NCBI GenBank assembly: GCA_024233085.1
Contig: JACKQC010000017.1
Location: 62,001-126,000, forward strand
Direction: 5' to 3'
Origin: Akkermansiaceae bacterium
Lineage (GTDB): Bacteria > Verrucomicrobiota > Verrucomicrobiia > Verrucomicrobiales > DEV007
DNA length: 64,000 nucleotides
Shown: in pieces, positions 17,544-26,025 of the stretch
Position numbering within the stretch: position 1 is the first letter of the stretch
How the letters are laid out: the number at the start of each line of letters is the position of its first letter
Translations under genes and position numbers: made by a program
The notes under the pieces: generated by a model
The model's database searches: none
Told to the model about the DNA's origin: nothing
Seen by the model: only the letters and a program-made list of their open reading frames with translations

Positions 17544-18618
17544 GAACCGCCTCATGAATCGCGGGCAGGTCCACGTCTTCGCTGACGAAGGCGTCGCCCA
17601 GAGCCCGGAGCAGCACGAAACGGACCTTTCCCTCCTCGAATTTCTTGTCGCGAAGCAGGGCCTTGAGGATGGCCTCGCGGTCCGACGAGGCATCGAGACG
17701 CGTCGGCAGGTCGAAGGCTTCAAGGGCGGCGATGATCCGGTGGGCGTCTGCTTCGGGCAGGGTGGAGAATTCCACCGACAGCCGCGCCGCCGCCACCAGG
17801 CCGAGACTGATGGCCTCGCCGTGGAGCAGGCGGCCGTAGCCGGCGGCGTTTTCGATGCCGTGGCCGATGGTGTGGCCGAAATTCAGGAGCGCGCGGATGC
17901 CGGTGGTTTCGCGCTCGTCTTCCTCGACGACAGCGGCCTTGATGGCGACATTGCGCGCGATGAGGGGGACGAGGTTTTCCCGGCTCTTGCCGCGGGTCTC
18001 GATCCGCTCCAGCAACGCGGCGTCGCGGATCGCGGCGTGTTTGATGACTTCGGCAAAGCCCTCGTTGTATTCGCGGTCCGGGAGGGTCTGAAGCGTGGCG
18101 ACATCCGCCACCACCAGTCGGGGCTGGTGAAATGCGCCGAGGAGGTTTTTCCCTTCGGGAGTGTTGACCCCGGTTTTTCCCCCCACGGAACTATCCACCT
18201 GCGCCACGATGGTGGTCGGGATCTGCACGCAGGGAATGCCGCGCTGGAAAATGGCGGCGGCGAACCCGGCGAGGTCTCCCACCACGCCGCCACCAAGGGC
18301 GATCAGGAAGGATTGGCGGTCCAGTCCCGCCCGCAGCATCTGCCGGCAAATATCGGTGGCGCGCTCCATCGATTTCGATTCCTCGCCGGCGGGAACGGAA
18401 ATGGGAACGACCTCGTAGCCCGCCTCGCGCAGCGTCTCGGCGACGCGTTCACCATGCAGGGGCCAGACATTCGTGTCGGACACCAGCGCGGCGCGTTTTC
18501 GCAATCCCCCGGTCGCCGCGAGTCTCTCGGGCAGGCGACCGAGAATGCCGTCGCCGATGTGGATGTCGGAGCGGCGGCCGCCGGCGAGATTCAGGGGGAT
18601 GTGGATCGGGTCGGACAT
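17524..18618 (-). CDS. aroB: 3-dehydroquinate synthase
   Basis: A 364-residue protein of the expected length. It has the NAD-binding region with ALGGGVVGDLAGFAAAIFQRG, the substrate and metal segment PTTIVAQVDSSVGGKTGVN, EVIKHAAIRD, and the zinc-ligand motif LLNFGHTIGHGIENAAGYGRLLHGEA. It converts DAHP to 3-dehydroquinate in the shikimate pathway; aroE is nearby at 23520. The C-terminal LFGP and stop codon fall in a unit of the 22-bp repeat, so the repeat has become coding at its edge. Confidence 0.97.
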   Translation of the reverse strand: MSDPIHIPLNLAGGRRSDIHIGDGILGRLPERLAATGGLRKRAALVSDTNVWPLHGERVAETLREAGYEVVPISVPAGEESKSMERATDICRQMLRAGLDRQSFLIALGGGVVGDLAGFAAAIFQRGIPCVQIPTTIVAQVDSSVGGKTGVNTPEGKNLLGAFHQPRLVVADVATLQTLPDREYNEGFAEVIKHAAIRDAALLERIETRGKSRENLVPLIARNVAIKAAVVEEDERETTGIRALLNFGHTIGHGIENAAGYGRLLHGEAISLGLVAAARLSVEFSTLPEADAHRIIAALEAFDLPTRLDASSDREAILKALLRDKKFEEGKVRFVLLRALGDAFVSEDVDLPAIHEAVQTLFGP

Positions 18619-18658
18619 GAGGGGGAGGCAAAGGCTATAGTCGTCATTGAGCGGGAAT

Positions 18659-19606
18659 TCACGGATTGTTTTTCAAGGCTCGAATCCGCTCCGCGATCCT
18701 GGCGGCCACCGAGTCGGGCGCTTCGTCGGGAGCGACGGCGATCGGCGCCAGGCAGGTCTCGCGGCGAAACCAGGTCGCCTGGCGTTTGGCGTAGCGGCGG
18801 GTGGCCTGTTGCACGGTCGCGATGGCTTCCTCCAGGGCGATCCGGCCCCGAATGACTTCGTGAAACTCCCGCAGTCCGATGGCTTTGGCCGCCGTTTCGG
18901 AAAGGAGGGATGCCTCCAGGCACTTCAGTTCGGCCATGACTCCGTCGCCGATCATCTCCGGCACGCGCGCGTCGATGCGGGCGTGGAGATCGGTCCTTTC
19001 CCGTTGAAGCTGAAAGCCAAGAATCCGGGGTGCGGCGCGGGCGAAGCGCTCTTTCAGCACCGAGGCGGGAACACCGCCGAGCAGCGAAATCTCAAGGTTC
19101 CGGGTCACGTAGCGACGGTTTTTCAGGTTGGTCGCGGCGGCGCCCGCCGGATCGATCACACGCAGCCATGAAACGAGATCGTCGAGAGAAAGGCGGTCGA
19201 GCGCCCCGCGCAGGGCTGGATCGCCTTTGGGAACGGGCGCCAGCCCATGGGTCAGCGCCTTCAGGTAAAGGCCGCCGCCTCCCACCACGATCGGTACCGC
19301 GCCCCGATTGGCGATCTCAGAAACGACAGCCTCGGCCATTTCCGCGAAGCGGGCGGCGTCGCAGGAGTCGGCGGGGGAGAGGACACCGTAGAGATGATGG
19401 GGGACTTTCTCCCTGTCTGCGAGGCTCGGCGCGGCGGTGAGAATTTCCAATCCGCGGTAGATTTGAAAAGCGTCCGCGTTTACGATTTCGGCCCTTCCCA
19501 GGTGCTGTGCGAGCCGAATCGAAACGGCCGATTTGCCTGAGCCGGTGGGACCGGCGAGAAAGACGGCGGGGGAATCGAAGTCGTCGTTGTCCGGGCGGTC
19601 GGTCAT
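18659..19606 (-). CDS. miaA: tRNA dimethylallyltransferase
   Basis: A 315-residue protein of typical length with the P-loop GPTGSGKSAVSIRLAQ near the N-terminus, the conserved VNADAFQIYRGLEILTA (an aspartate-containing motif that binds the dimethylallyl donor), VVGGGGLYLKALTHGL and the C-terminal RRYAKRQATWFRRE. It adds dimethylallyl to A37 of tRNAs reading codons that begin with U; the tRNA-Leu(CAA) in this window is a plausible substrate since it has A37. It lies 40 bp upstream of aroB in the same direction. Confidence 0.96.
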   Translation of the reverse strand: MTDRPDNDDFDSPAVFLAGPTGSGKSAVSIRLAQHLGRAEIVNADAFQIYRGLEILTAAPSLADREKVPHHLYGVLSPADSCDAARFAEMAEAVVSEIANRGAVPIVVGGGGLYLKALTHGLAPVPKGDPALRGALDRLSLDDLVSWLRVIDPAGAAATNLKNRRYVTRNLEISLLGGVPASVLKERFARAAPRILGFQLQRERTDLHARIDARVPEMIGDGVMAELKCLEASLLSETAAKAIGLREFHEVIRGRIALEEAIATVQQATRRYAKRQATWFRRETCLAPIAVAPDEAPDSVAARIAERIRALKNNP

Positions 19607-19614
19607 GGATACGA

Positions 19615-19641
19615 GAAAGGGACGGCGGCGCCGTCCCTTTC
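19615..19641 (-). terminator. Perfect 12-bp hairpin after the RRM-protein gene
   Basis: Arms GAAAGGGACGGC and GCCGTCCCTTTC enclose a 3-base loop. It lies 31 bp after the stop of the RRM gene and just before miaA. The downstream T-tract is poor (CTCGT), so it may be a weak terminator or an mRNA-stabilising hairpin. Confidence 0.55.
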
Positions 19642-19671
19642 GAAGGTAAGAAGAATGTCGTGCGATCTTCC

Positions 19672-20490
19672 TTACGCCGCGGCGCTTTCTTCGTCGGAGG
19701 GCGATTCTTCGGCCGGGATGGCGGCCGCGGGAGCGGCGTCCTCGTCGCCGGATTCATCGTCGCCCGGAACCGGTCCGTCGCTCTTCGCGCCGGTGACAAG
19801 CAGTTTCCGGCCCATGAAGGCCTTGTCGTGCAGCAGCTCCACCGCGCGACGCGCTTCGTCGATGTGGCTCATTTCGACGAAGGCAAAGCCTTTCGATTGC
19901 TGGGTGCGATGGTTGGTGACGATTTCCGCGATCACCACGTTGCCGACGCCTTTGAAGAGATCCTCGAGGTCGGTTTCGGTGGCGTGATAGTCGAGATTGC
20001 CCACGTAAAGGCGACCGCTGGTGACTTCCTCGAGCACCGGTTTGCGGGACGGTTTGCCTTCCGTTTCCGGCTGGGGACGGGATTCCCTCGGGCGGTCACG
20101 GTCACGGTCGCGGTCACGGTCGCGAGGGGTGTCTCGCTGGGGACGGGGAGTCCGCGCCGTTTCCGCCTGGGCCGGCTTGCGTTTCTTTTTCGACGGGCCG
20201 CCCAGCAGGCCGAAAGTCACCACCGAGAGGATGCGCTGAAACAGCGTCGGTTTCTTCTCGGGACGACGGCTCCGGTTGCGCGGTCCGCCTTTGCCGTTGC
20301 GGCGGGAACGGTCGCGGTTACCGCCGCCGCCTTGGTTTTCGGAGCGGCGTGCCGCGTTTTCGGAGGGCGAGAAGGAGTCGCTTCTCTGGTTGCGATTGCG
20401 GTTGCGATTACGATTGCGGTTTCGGCCGCCGCGCGAGCGTCGGCCGCCGCCTTGGCGGCCCGATTGGCCGCTGGAGGAATGTTGGTCCAT
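19672..20490 (-). CDS. RNA-binding protein with one RRM domain and a disordered Arg/Asn-rich arm
   Basis: A 272-residue protein. Residues 1-100 are low complexity: Gly/Ser, a run of Asn-Arg dipeptides (about 24-34), and basic Arg/Lys patches. A second dipeptide run of Arg-Asp lies near 123-132. The RRM is at about 160-235, with RNP2 as LYVGNL and RNP1 as KGFAFVEM, and helix EARRAVELLHDKAFMGRKLLV. The tail is acidic (Asp/Glu/Ala). Bacterial single-RRM proteins bind RNA and some respond to cold; this long basic arm is unlike the short cyanobacterial Rbp proteins and could drive RNA condensation. A long leader with hairpins precedes the gene. Confidence 0.9.
   Translation of the reverse strand: MDQHSSSGQSGRQGGGRRSRGGRNRNRNRNRNRNQRSDSFSPSENAARRSENQGGGGNRDRSRRNGKGGPRNRSRRPEKKPTLFQRILSVVTFGLLGGPSKKKRKPAQAETARTPRPQRDTPRDRDRDRDRDRPRESRPQPETEGKPSRKPVLEEVTSGRLYVGNLDYHATETDLEDLFKGVGNVVIAEIVTNHRTQQSKGFAFVEMSHIDEARRAVELLHDKAFMGRKLLVTGAKSDGPVPGDDESGDEDAAPAAAIPAEESPSDEESAAA
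20089..20124 (-). repeat. Hexamer microsatellite encoding Arg-Asp repeats
   Basis: Near-perfect tandem GGTCAC/GGTCGC hexamers inside the RRM gene encode alternating Arg and Asp. Such coding microsatellites can change copy number by slippage without shifting the frame. Confidence 0.7.
20389..20424 (-). repeat. Hexamer microsatellite encoding Asn-Arg repeats
   Basis: Tandem hexamers of the form GATTGC/GGTTGC/GATTAC encode alternating Asn and Arg near the N-terminus of the RRM protein. The unit is again a multiple of three. Confidence 0.7.
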
Positions 20491-20974
20491 TTTGAAACGA
20501 AGGGTGTTGGCGTCCGTTATCCATCGGGGGACGGACGCTTTGGTTGTTCGAGGTGGAGCGACGCATCATCGATCCGAGAACCGCCGGGCGGTCGACCGGC
20601 ACGAAGACCGGGACCGGCTGGAGGTCGCTGTTTCCTTCCGTCAGCCGGCGCGGGGATTTGCCGCCGGGAAACGGGAATGGGTTCGTGTTCGTCTTGACCG
20701 CGGCGGGAAGGTTTTCGTCTTCCCGCCATCGTCGCGTCACACTCCACCGGTTTTCCCACGAAAACGCCGACGAACCCGCCGCGGGGGCTTTGAGACCGCC
20801 CGTCGCCGCAAGTCGTCCACGATCGCGTCGCGCCGGAGCAAACGGGCTCAGGCGCGCGTGAATTGCCTGTGTTTTCAATACAAAACCGATCATCAGGACC
20901 GCGATGGCGTTTTTCGTGTTCGCACGGAAAGTAGGATGCCTTCCCGCCACTGGCAAGCGGCGAAATCGCCGACT
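20491..20974. other. 484-bp region without a convincing gene; probable structured leader of the RRM gene
   Basis: No frame here looks coding on either strand. It contains three inverted repeats: GCGTCCGT/ACGGACGC (20510-20538, 8-bp arms, 20 bp upstream of the RRM start), GGCGGGAAG/CTTCCCGCC (20702-20727, 9-bp arms, 8-base loop), and CGGCGAAATCGCCG (20958-20971) directly after the stop of the downstream-ending CNNM gene. The last may end the CNNM transcript; the others would be in the RRM mRNA leader if transcription starts within this gap. Confidence 0.5.
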
Positions 20975-21943
20975 TCAGCGGCGCGCGCCCGCGCCGGGGA
21001 GAACCATGCGCTTGACCATGTCCTCGATGCTCACGATTCCGATCGGGCGGCCGTTCGGATTGTAAACGGCGGCGATCTGGTGACCGGCATGGCGAAGTCG
21101 CTTCACCACCCCGATCGCCGGCGCGGCGGGATCGGTCCGGATCAGCTTGTGCCGGTATTGCTCGACCGATCCGGTGGCGTCACCGTGCCGGGTCAGTTCC
21201 AGAGCGTCGATGACTCCGACGAGGTCACCGTTGGTGGCCATCACGGGGAACTGATCGATGTCCGTCTCCCGCGCCAGCGCCAGGACCGACGCGGCGGGCA
21301 TCTCGCGGGGGACGGCGGTGACTTTCGAAAGCGGCAGCATCACTTCGGCCACGCGGACGGCGTGGAAATCGAGCACGGAGTGGATCAGAACGACTTCGGC
21401 CGGATCGAGCGAGCCATCCCGTTCCAGGATTTGCGTCAAATGTCGGAAGGCTTCGCGCCGGGCGTCCGCCACCGGAGGATTCCGGGCCGCGGTCCGATCG
21501 AATATCCATCGGATCGGCGCGGCGAGCAGCAGCATCACCGGGCGGAGGGTAAAATCGATCAACACCACCAGAGGGAGAAAAAGAAGCAGGAGCCGGAAAG
21601 GCGACTGTCGAAAGATCGACTTCGGCAACAGCTCCGCCCAGATCAGGAGCACCGGCAGCCACACGACAAAGGCAAACGCGTAGCCCCAGCCGCCCAGGCG
21701 GGTCACCGATTCGTAGGCCAGCAGGCCGAAGAGGCCGAGGTTCACCGAGGCGTTCAACAGGACGATCGCGGCCAGCAGGTGATCCCGCCGTTTCAGGATG
21801 CGCGACAGCCGACGGGCGCCGCGACGCCCTTCTTTCTCGGCGAGGCGGAGCCTGACCGGGTTCAGAGTCAGAAGGGCCGATTCCAGTCCCGACAACAGGA
21901 AGGACACCAGCAGCGCGATGGCGATGGTCAGTGCCAGGGTCAT
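20975..21943 (-). CDS. CNNM/CorC-type membrane protein with CBS domains (second of a pair)
   Basis: A 322-residue protein. The N-terminal CNNM/DUF21 transmembrane domain (about 1-150) has SFLLSGLESALLTLNPVRLR and WAELLPKSIFRQ; two CBS-like segments follow at about 185-320 (EVMLPLSKVTAVP, DQFPVMATNGDLVGVIDALEL and RPIGIVSIEDMVKRM). The C-terminal transporter-associated CorC_HlyC domain is missing, unlike in its neighbour. Family members are linked to divalent-cation (Mg/Co) transport. Its start overlaps the stop of the upstream paralogue by 4 bp, so the two are translationally coupled and may form a heteromer. Confidence 0.88.
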   Translation of the reverse strand: MTLALTIAIALLVSFLLSGLESALLTLNPVRLRLAEKEGRRGARRLSRILKRRDHLLAAIVLLNASVNLGLFGLLAYESVTRLGGWGYAFAFVVWLPVLLIWAELLPKSIFRQSPFRLLLLFLPLVVLIDFTLRPVMLLLAAPIRWIFDRTAARNPPVADARREAFRHLTQILERDGSLDPAEVVLIHSVLDFHAVRVAEVMLPLSKVTAVPREMPAASVLALARETDIDQFPVMATNGDLVGVIDALELTRHGDATGSVEQYRHKLIRTDPAAPAIGVVKRLRHAGHQIAAVYNPNGRPIGIVSIEDMVKRMVLPGAGARR

Positions 21944-23274
21944 CCGTCGTCGCCGGGTTCTCCTTCCTGGGTTGAATCTTCCGATGGCGGGCCGGGCCGG
22001 GGCGTCCCGGCGTCCGATTCGGAAAAACGCTCCACCAACACCTCGAGAATGCGCTGCCGCCGAATGCGGCGCACCGTCGCCTTCATCCCGGGAAAGGCGA
22101 CCGTTTCGCCCCGCTCCGGAAGCCGGCCAAGTTCGTTGAAAATCAGGCCGCCGATGGTGTCCAAACCTTCCTGTTCCAGCTTCATTCCCAGCGCGTCCCC
22201 CAATTCATCGAGCCGGGCGTCCCCGTCGGCCAGGACTTTCCCGGGCGCGATTTCCTCGATCGGGTCGTCGTCATCGGCGGATGGCGCCGCGTCGCTCAGG
22301 ATGTCGTCGATCAGATCGGAATAGGTGATGATCCCTTCCACCCCGCCGTATTCGTCGACGACCACCCCGAGGGAACCTGGTTTGGCGAGGAAATCCCGAA
22401 AGGCATCCAGAGCTTTCATCGTTTCCGGGAGGAAAACCGGAGGCAACACGCTGTCGCGGAAATCCTTGCGAGGATTTGAAAGCCACCGTTTCACGTCGAG
22501 TACCCCGACGACCACATCCGGGGTCTGATCGAAGACCGGGATGCGCCAATGCCAGGCCGCTCGGGTGCGAAGGGCCTCCAGCGCCTCGTCGTCCGACAGA
22601 CTCGAGGAAAGCATGGTGGCGTCGACCCGAGGGGTCATGCAGTCTTTCACGGTCTTGTTGCCCAACCGGACGATGTCCTGAATGATCTCGCTTTCGCTTT
22701 CGGCGAGAGATCCTTCGTCCCGGCGCATTTCGATGAGCGTTTCCAGCTCGTCATCCGACATCCCGATGCGCGGGGTGAATTGAGTCGGGAGAATGAGGCG
22801 AACCAAGGCGTTTGTGACGGCCTCGAGCCGCCCGGACAGCTTTTCCAGCGCCGGGGAAATCAGAATGAAGGGTTTGACCGTGGCTTGAAAGACCCTCCCT
22901 GGATCGGCGATCGCGATCAGGGTGGGAATCAACTCGCTGAAGACCGACACGGTCCCGAAGATCGTCGCGGCGAGAATCACGCGGGCCCGCCCGCCGGTAA
23001 GGAGGGCGGACCATTCGAAATAGAGGAGCAGCGCCGCCACAGCGACCACGAGATTGAAAACCGTGCCGAGAATCAGCGCCTGGTGCAGGCTGCGCAGCGG
23101 TTGGCGGGCGATGGCGCCCAGAATGCCGCGCAGTTCCGGCCGATGGCGCGAGACGGTCACGGTGTCCGCTTCCTTCAGGCAGAAAAGCGCCGTCTCCAGC
23201 GCGGAAACGATCCCCGAGATCACGATCGCCGCCACCAGGAACAGAGCCGTCAGCAGGAGTGGTAGCAAACTCAT
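21940..23274 (-). CDS. CNNM/CorC (hemolysin C-type) membrane protein with CBS and CorC domains
   Basis: A 444-residue protein with CNNM/DUF21 transmembrane domain (about 1-190, ISGIVSALETALFCLKEADT and SELIPTLIAI), a CBS pair (about 215-335, with KTVKDCMTPRVDATML and LGVVVDEYGGVEGIITYSDLIDDIL) and the C-terminal CorC/HlyC domain (about 350-425, DARLDELGDALGM and TIGGLIFNELGRLPERGE). The family is tied to magnesium or cobalt efflux. The start at 23274 gives a clean membrane N-terminus; an extended frame to 23349 runs into the tRNA-Leu gene and is rejected. Confidence 0.9.
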   Translation of the reverse strand: MSLLPLLLTALFLVAAIVISGIVSALETALFCLKEADTVTVSRHRPELRGILGAIARQPLRSLHQALILGTVFNLVVAVAALLLYFEWSALLTGGRARVILAATIFGTVSVFSELIPTLIAIADPGRVFQATVKPFILISPALEKLSGRLEAVTNALVRLILPTQFTPRIGMSDDELETLIEMRRDEGSLAESESEIIQDIVRLGNKTVKDCMTPRVDATMLSSSLSDDEALEALRTRAAWHWRIPVFDQTPDVVVGVLDVKRWLSNPRKDFRDSVLPPVFLPETMKALDAFRDFLAKPGSLGVVVDEYGGVEGIITYSDLIDDILSDAAPSADDDDPIEEIAPGKVLADGDARLDELGDALGMKLEQEGLDTIGGLIFNELGRLPERGETVAFPGMKATVRRIRRQRILEVLVERFSESDAGTPRPGPPSEDSTQEGEPGDDG

Positions 23275-23322
23275 CGTCGGGCGGAGGAACGAAACGGCGT
23301 CGTTCAATTTCTTCGGCGGAAG

Positions 23323-23404
23323 TACCGGCGGTGGGACTCGAACCCACATTCCCGAGGGAACACGATTTTGAGTCGTGCGCGTCTACCAATTCCGCCACAC
23401 CGGC
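23323..23404 (-). tRNA. tRNA-Leu (anticodon CAA)
   Basis: On the minus strand the 82-base gene has the acceptor strand GCCGGTG, the class II signature TGGCGGAATTGGTAGACGC of the D-arm, an anticodon stem CACGA/TCGTG with loop CTCAAAA (anticodon CAA at 23370-23368), a variable arm, and the T-arm GTGGGTTCGAGTCCCAC. CCA is not encoded. The acceptor stem needs G1:U72 and U6:G67 wobble pairs. A shifted 5' strand, ACCGGCG, would pair perfectly with the 3' strand but leaves six extra bases before the D-arm. Confidence 0.93.
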
Positions 23405-23478
23405 GCCGGTCCGTGAGAAGAAGGCGGAGATTAGCGGAACCGGGTGAAAAATGCAAGAACGAAGGTGGGGCGGGGACT

Positions 23479-23511
23479 CGACAGGGTTGACTGTCGGACC
23501 TAACCCTATTA
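23479..23511. repeat. 22-bp-period palindromic repeat, locus 3 (two units, inverted)
   Basis: A unit CGACAGGGTTG at 23479 and an inverted unit TAACCCTATTA at 23501, 22 bp apart. It lies between the tRNA-Leu 5' end and the aroE stop codon. Confidence 0.75.
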
Positions 23512-23519
23512 AGTGGCGA

Positions 23520-24467
23520 TCATTTCCTCGCGATGCCGGCGGCCTCGTAAAGCCCCCGGCGCATTGCCTCGACGGGAGCGTCGCGGTTGAACCAGAACTC
23601 GAAGGAAATCGCCCCCTGCCAGAGCAGCATTGACAAGCCGTTCGCCGCCCGGGCGCCGGCCGCCTCGGCGTCGGCGATCAGGCGGGTTCGGGGCGGGGCA
23701 TAGACCATGTCGTAGATCATGTGATGCGGCTGCAGCAGGACCGGAGCGAGGAGGGGCGGGTCCGATCGCTTCATCCCCAACGAAGTGGCGTTGACGATCA
23801 GGTCGATGTGGTCCATCTGCGCGCGCAGGGCCTCATCGTCCCAAGGCGCGACTTCGAGCCGCTCGACAGGGCCTTCGAGGCGGTCGTCTTCGAAGAATTC
23901 GCGAAGTTCGGCGGCGAGGGCCTCGGCCTTGTCGAGGGTCCGGTTGGCCAACACCAGACGCTCGGGACGCTCCAGGGCGCATTGCACCGCCGCGGCCCGT
24001 CCCGCGCCGCCGCCGGCGCCCAGAATGAGGATGCGGAGGTCGCGCAGGTCCACGGAGAACGCCTCGCGGACGGCGCGCTTGAAACCCGGGGCGTCCGAGT
24101 TGTGCCCGACCAGCGAGCCGTCCTCGACCAGCACCGTATTGACCGTGCCGGTTCGCCGGGCGACCTCGGTGACCTCCGTCAGATGCGGCAGCACGGCCGC
24201 CTTGTGGGGAATGGTGCAGTTCACGCCGATGAAGCCCTGGCGCGGCAGTTCGGCCAGGGCGTCCGCAAGTTCCTCCGGCCGGATGTGGAGCCGGACATAC
24301 TGCGTTCCGAGGCCGGCGGCCCGGAGGGCCGGGTTGTGCAGGGGCGGCGAGAGCGAATGGGCGACCGGATCGCCGAAAACCGCCAGCCGGGCGGGCGGGT
24401 CGAGGTCGCCGGCCGCGGAGGCCCAATGCTTCAGGTCGTTGAAGTCGTAAACGTCTTTGGCCGGCAT
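23520..24467 (-). CDS. aroE: Shikimate dehydrogenase
   Basis: A 315-residue protein, slightly longer than usual because of about 25 extra N-terminal residues. It has the substrate loop GDPVAHSLSPPLHN, the catalytic-lysine motif INCTIPHK-type (VNCTIPHK), NSDAPGFKRA with the conserved aspartate, the NADP-binding GAGGGAGRAAAVQ, and NATSLGM. It reduces 3-dehydroshikimate to shikimate. It is 18 bp after gltX in the same direction. Confidence 0.95.
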   Translation of the reverse strand: MPAKDVYDFNDLKHWASAAGDLDPPARLAVFGDPVAHSLSPPLHNPALRAAGLGTQYVRLHIRPEELADALAELPRQGFIGVNCTIPHKAAVLPHLTEVTEVARRTGTVNTVLVEDGSLVGHNSDAPGFKRAVREAFSVDLRDLRILILGAGGGAGRAAAVQCALERPERLVLANRTLDKAEALAAELREFFEDDRLEGPVERLEVAPWDDEALRAQMDHIDLIVNATSLGMKRSDPPLLAPVLLQPHHMIYDMVYAPPRTRLIADAEAAGARAANGLSMLLWQGAISFEFWFNRDAPVEAMRRGLYEAAGIARK

Positions 24468-24485
24468 GGCTCGATCAGTCTCGAT

Positions 24486-25862
24486 TCAAGCGGCGGAAAC
24501 CGGAAGCGAAAATTCCCGCAACCGTTGCAGGACCGTTTCCCGGCCGATGATTTCCAGCGTCGGCGCGAGATCGGGGCCGCTGGTGTCGCCGGTGATGGCG
24601 ACCCGGCATGGCAACATGATCGCACCCATTTTCGCGTCGAGAGCGCCGGCCGCCTCATGAAGGGCCTCCTTGATCGCTTCGGCGTTCCATTCGGGAAGAG
24701 CTTCCAGTTTTCCGATCAGGGCGTCCCGAACGGCGTCCAAATCCGTTCTCGAGGCCAGCTTGGCAAGGGCCGCGGGATCGAATTTGACCGTGTCCGCCAG
24801 GATGGGGGCGAGAAGGGCGGGAATCTGCCCCAGCGTCTGTGCCCGATCACGGAGCAGCGCCAGCACGGCCGGAACGCGCGGATCGTCCGCGGGAATACCC
24901 GCTTGCTTGAGGTAAGGGGCGGTCGCCGCCTGGTAGGCCGCCGGGTCGAGGCGGCGGAGGTGTTCGCCGTTGACCCACACGCATTTTTCGTAGTCGAACT
25001 TGGAGTTGGAACGGTTGATGCCGTCCAGATCGAAGCGCTCGACCAACTCGGCCAGCGTGAAGATTTCGCGGTCGTCCTTCGGGGACCAGCCAAGCAGAGC
25101 CATGTAGTTGTTCACCGCGTCGGGGACAAAGCCTGCTTCGATGTACTCGTGAATCAAGGCCCCCTGGTCCCGTTTGCTCATTTTGCTGCCATCGGCGTTG
25201 AGATACAGCGGTACGTGGGCGTAAACGGGCAGGGGAGCCTTCAGGGCGTCGAAGAGCGCCACGTGTTTCGGGGTGTTCGAGAGGTGATCCTCGCCGCGAA
25301 TGACATGGGTGACTCCCATTTCCAGATCATCGACCACATTGACGAAGTGAAAGATATAGGAGCCATCGGGCCGCCGAATCACCAGGTCGGGATTCGTCTC
25401 GATTTCCCGTCGAGCCTCGGCGTCCCAACGGCGCGAACCCTGCTCCCGGAGATTGGCGGATATTCTGCCGCAGACGAGGTCATCGACGGCGATCTCACGA
25501 TCGGGCACGCGGAAACGGATGGCGCCGTCGTCTTCGTACACGTGGCCCGAAGCCTGGAGCCGACCCAGATACCGATCGTAAATGTCCCGGCGCTGGCTTT
25601 GATAGTAGGGAGAGTGGGGGCCGTCCCTGCCGGGGCCTTCGTCCCACTCGAGCCCGAGCCAGCGCAGGCTGTCGAGGATGACCGCGAGCCCTTCCTCGGA
25701 ATTTCGCGCGGCATCGGTGTCCTCCACCCGAAGAATGAAGTCGCCTCCGTATCGGCGGGCGAAAAGCCAGTTGAACAGCGCGGTGCGAGCCCCGCCGGTG
25801 TGGAGAAATCCGGTGGGCGAGGGCGCGAAGCGAGTGCGGACGCGGGCGGCGGGAGGGTTCAT
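24486..25862 (-). CDS. gltX: Glutamyl-tRNA synthetase
   Basis: A 458-residue class I aminoacyl-tRNA synthetase. The HIGH-type signature appears as FAPSPTGFLHTGGARTALFNW, FILRVEDTDAARN binds the amino acid region, VIRGEDHLSNTPKH follows, and the KMSKS-type loop is GSKMSKRDQGALI. The C-terminal anticodon-binding helices complete the protein. The start at 25862 gives the standard MNPPAARVRTRFAPSPTG; an upstream in-frame start adds 13 unrelated residues. The gene precedes aroE. Confidence 0.96.
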   Translation of the reverse strand: MNPPAARVRTRFAPSPTGFLHTGGARTALFNWLFARRYGGDFILRVEDTDAARNSEEGLAVILDSLRWLGLEWDEGPGRDGPHSPYYQSQRRDIYDRYLGRLQASGHVYEDDGAIRFRVPDREIAVDDLVCGRISANLREQGSRRWDAEARREIETNPDLVIRRPDGSYIFHFVNVVDDLEMGVTHVIRGEDHLSNTPKHVALFDALKAPLPVYAHVPLYLNADGSKMSKRDQGALIHEYIEAGFVPDAVNNYMALLGWSPKDDREIFTLAELVERFDLDGINRSNSKFDYEKCVWVNGEHLRRLDPAAYQAATAPYLKQAGIPADDPRVPAVLALLRDRAQTLGQIPALLAPILADTVKFDPAALAKLASRTDLDAVRDALIGKLEALPEWNAEAIKEALHEAAGALDAKMGAIMLPCRVAITGDTSGPDLAPTLEIIGRETVLQRLREFSLPVSAA

Positions 25863-25945
25863 GGGTTCGGAATCGATGCGGCACAAGCCGTCTCGGGTCA
25901 AATCAAACCGGTGAACCGGGAAAAAGCCGATATTGAATCTCCCTC

Positions 25946-25979
25946 AAAAAAATTGAACCACCCGAGAGCGGTTCAATTT
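25946..25979 (-). terminator. Rho-independent terminator after the tatD gene cluster
   Basis: On the minus strand a perfect 10-bp stem (AAATTGAACC with GGTTCAATTT, 10-base loop) is followed by a run of seven T. It ends transcription coming from tatD and separates that cluster from gltX. Confidence 0.9.
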
Positions 25980-26025
25980 CTCAATCAACTATCCGGTTTT
26001 GCCGGGGAGAAAGGACTGGTTCGAT

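Noticed and set aside
20408..20956. 182-codon minus-strand frame across the gap before the RRM gene
   Set aside because: It overlaps the RRM gene in another frame, has a start without support and a composition unlike a folded protein. The gap is better explained as leader.
23275..23349. N-terminal extension of the CNNM protein into the tRNA gene
   Set aside because: It overlaps the tRNA-Leu and does not match the family start.
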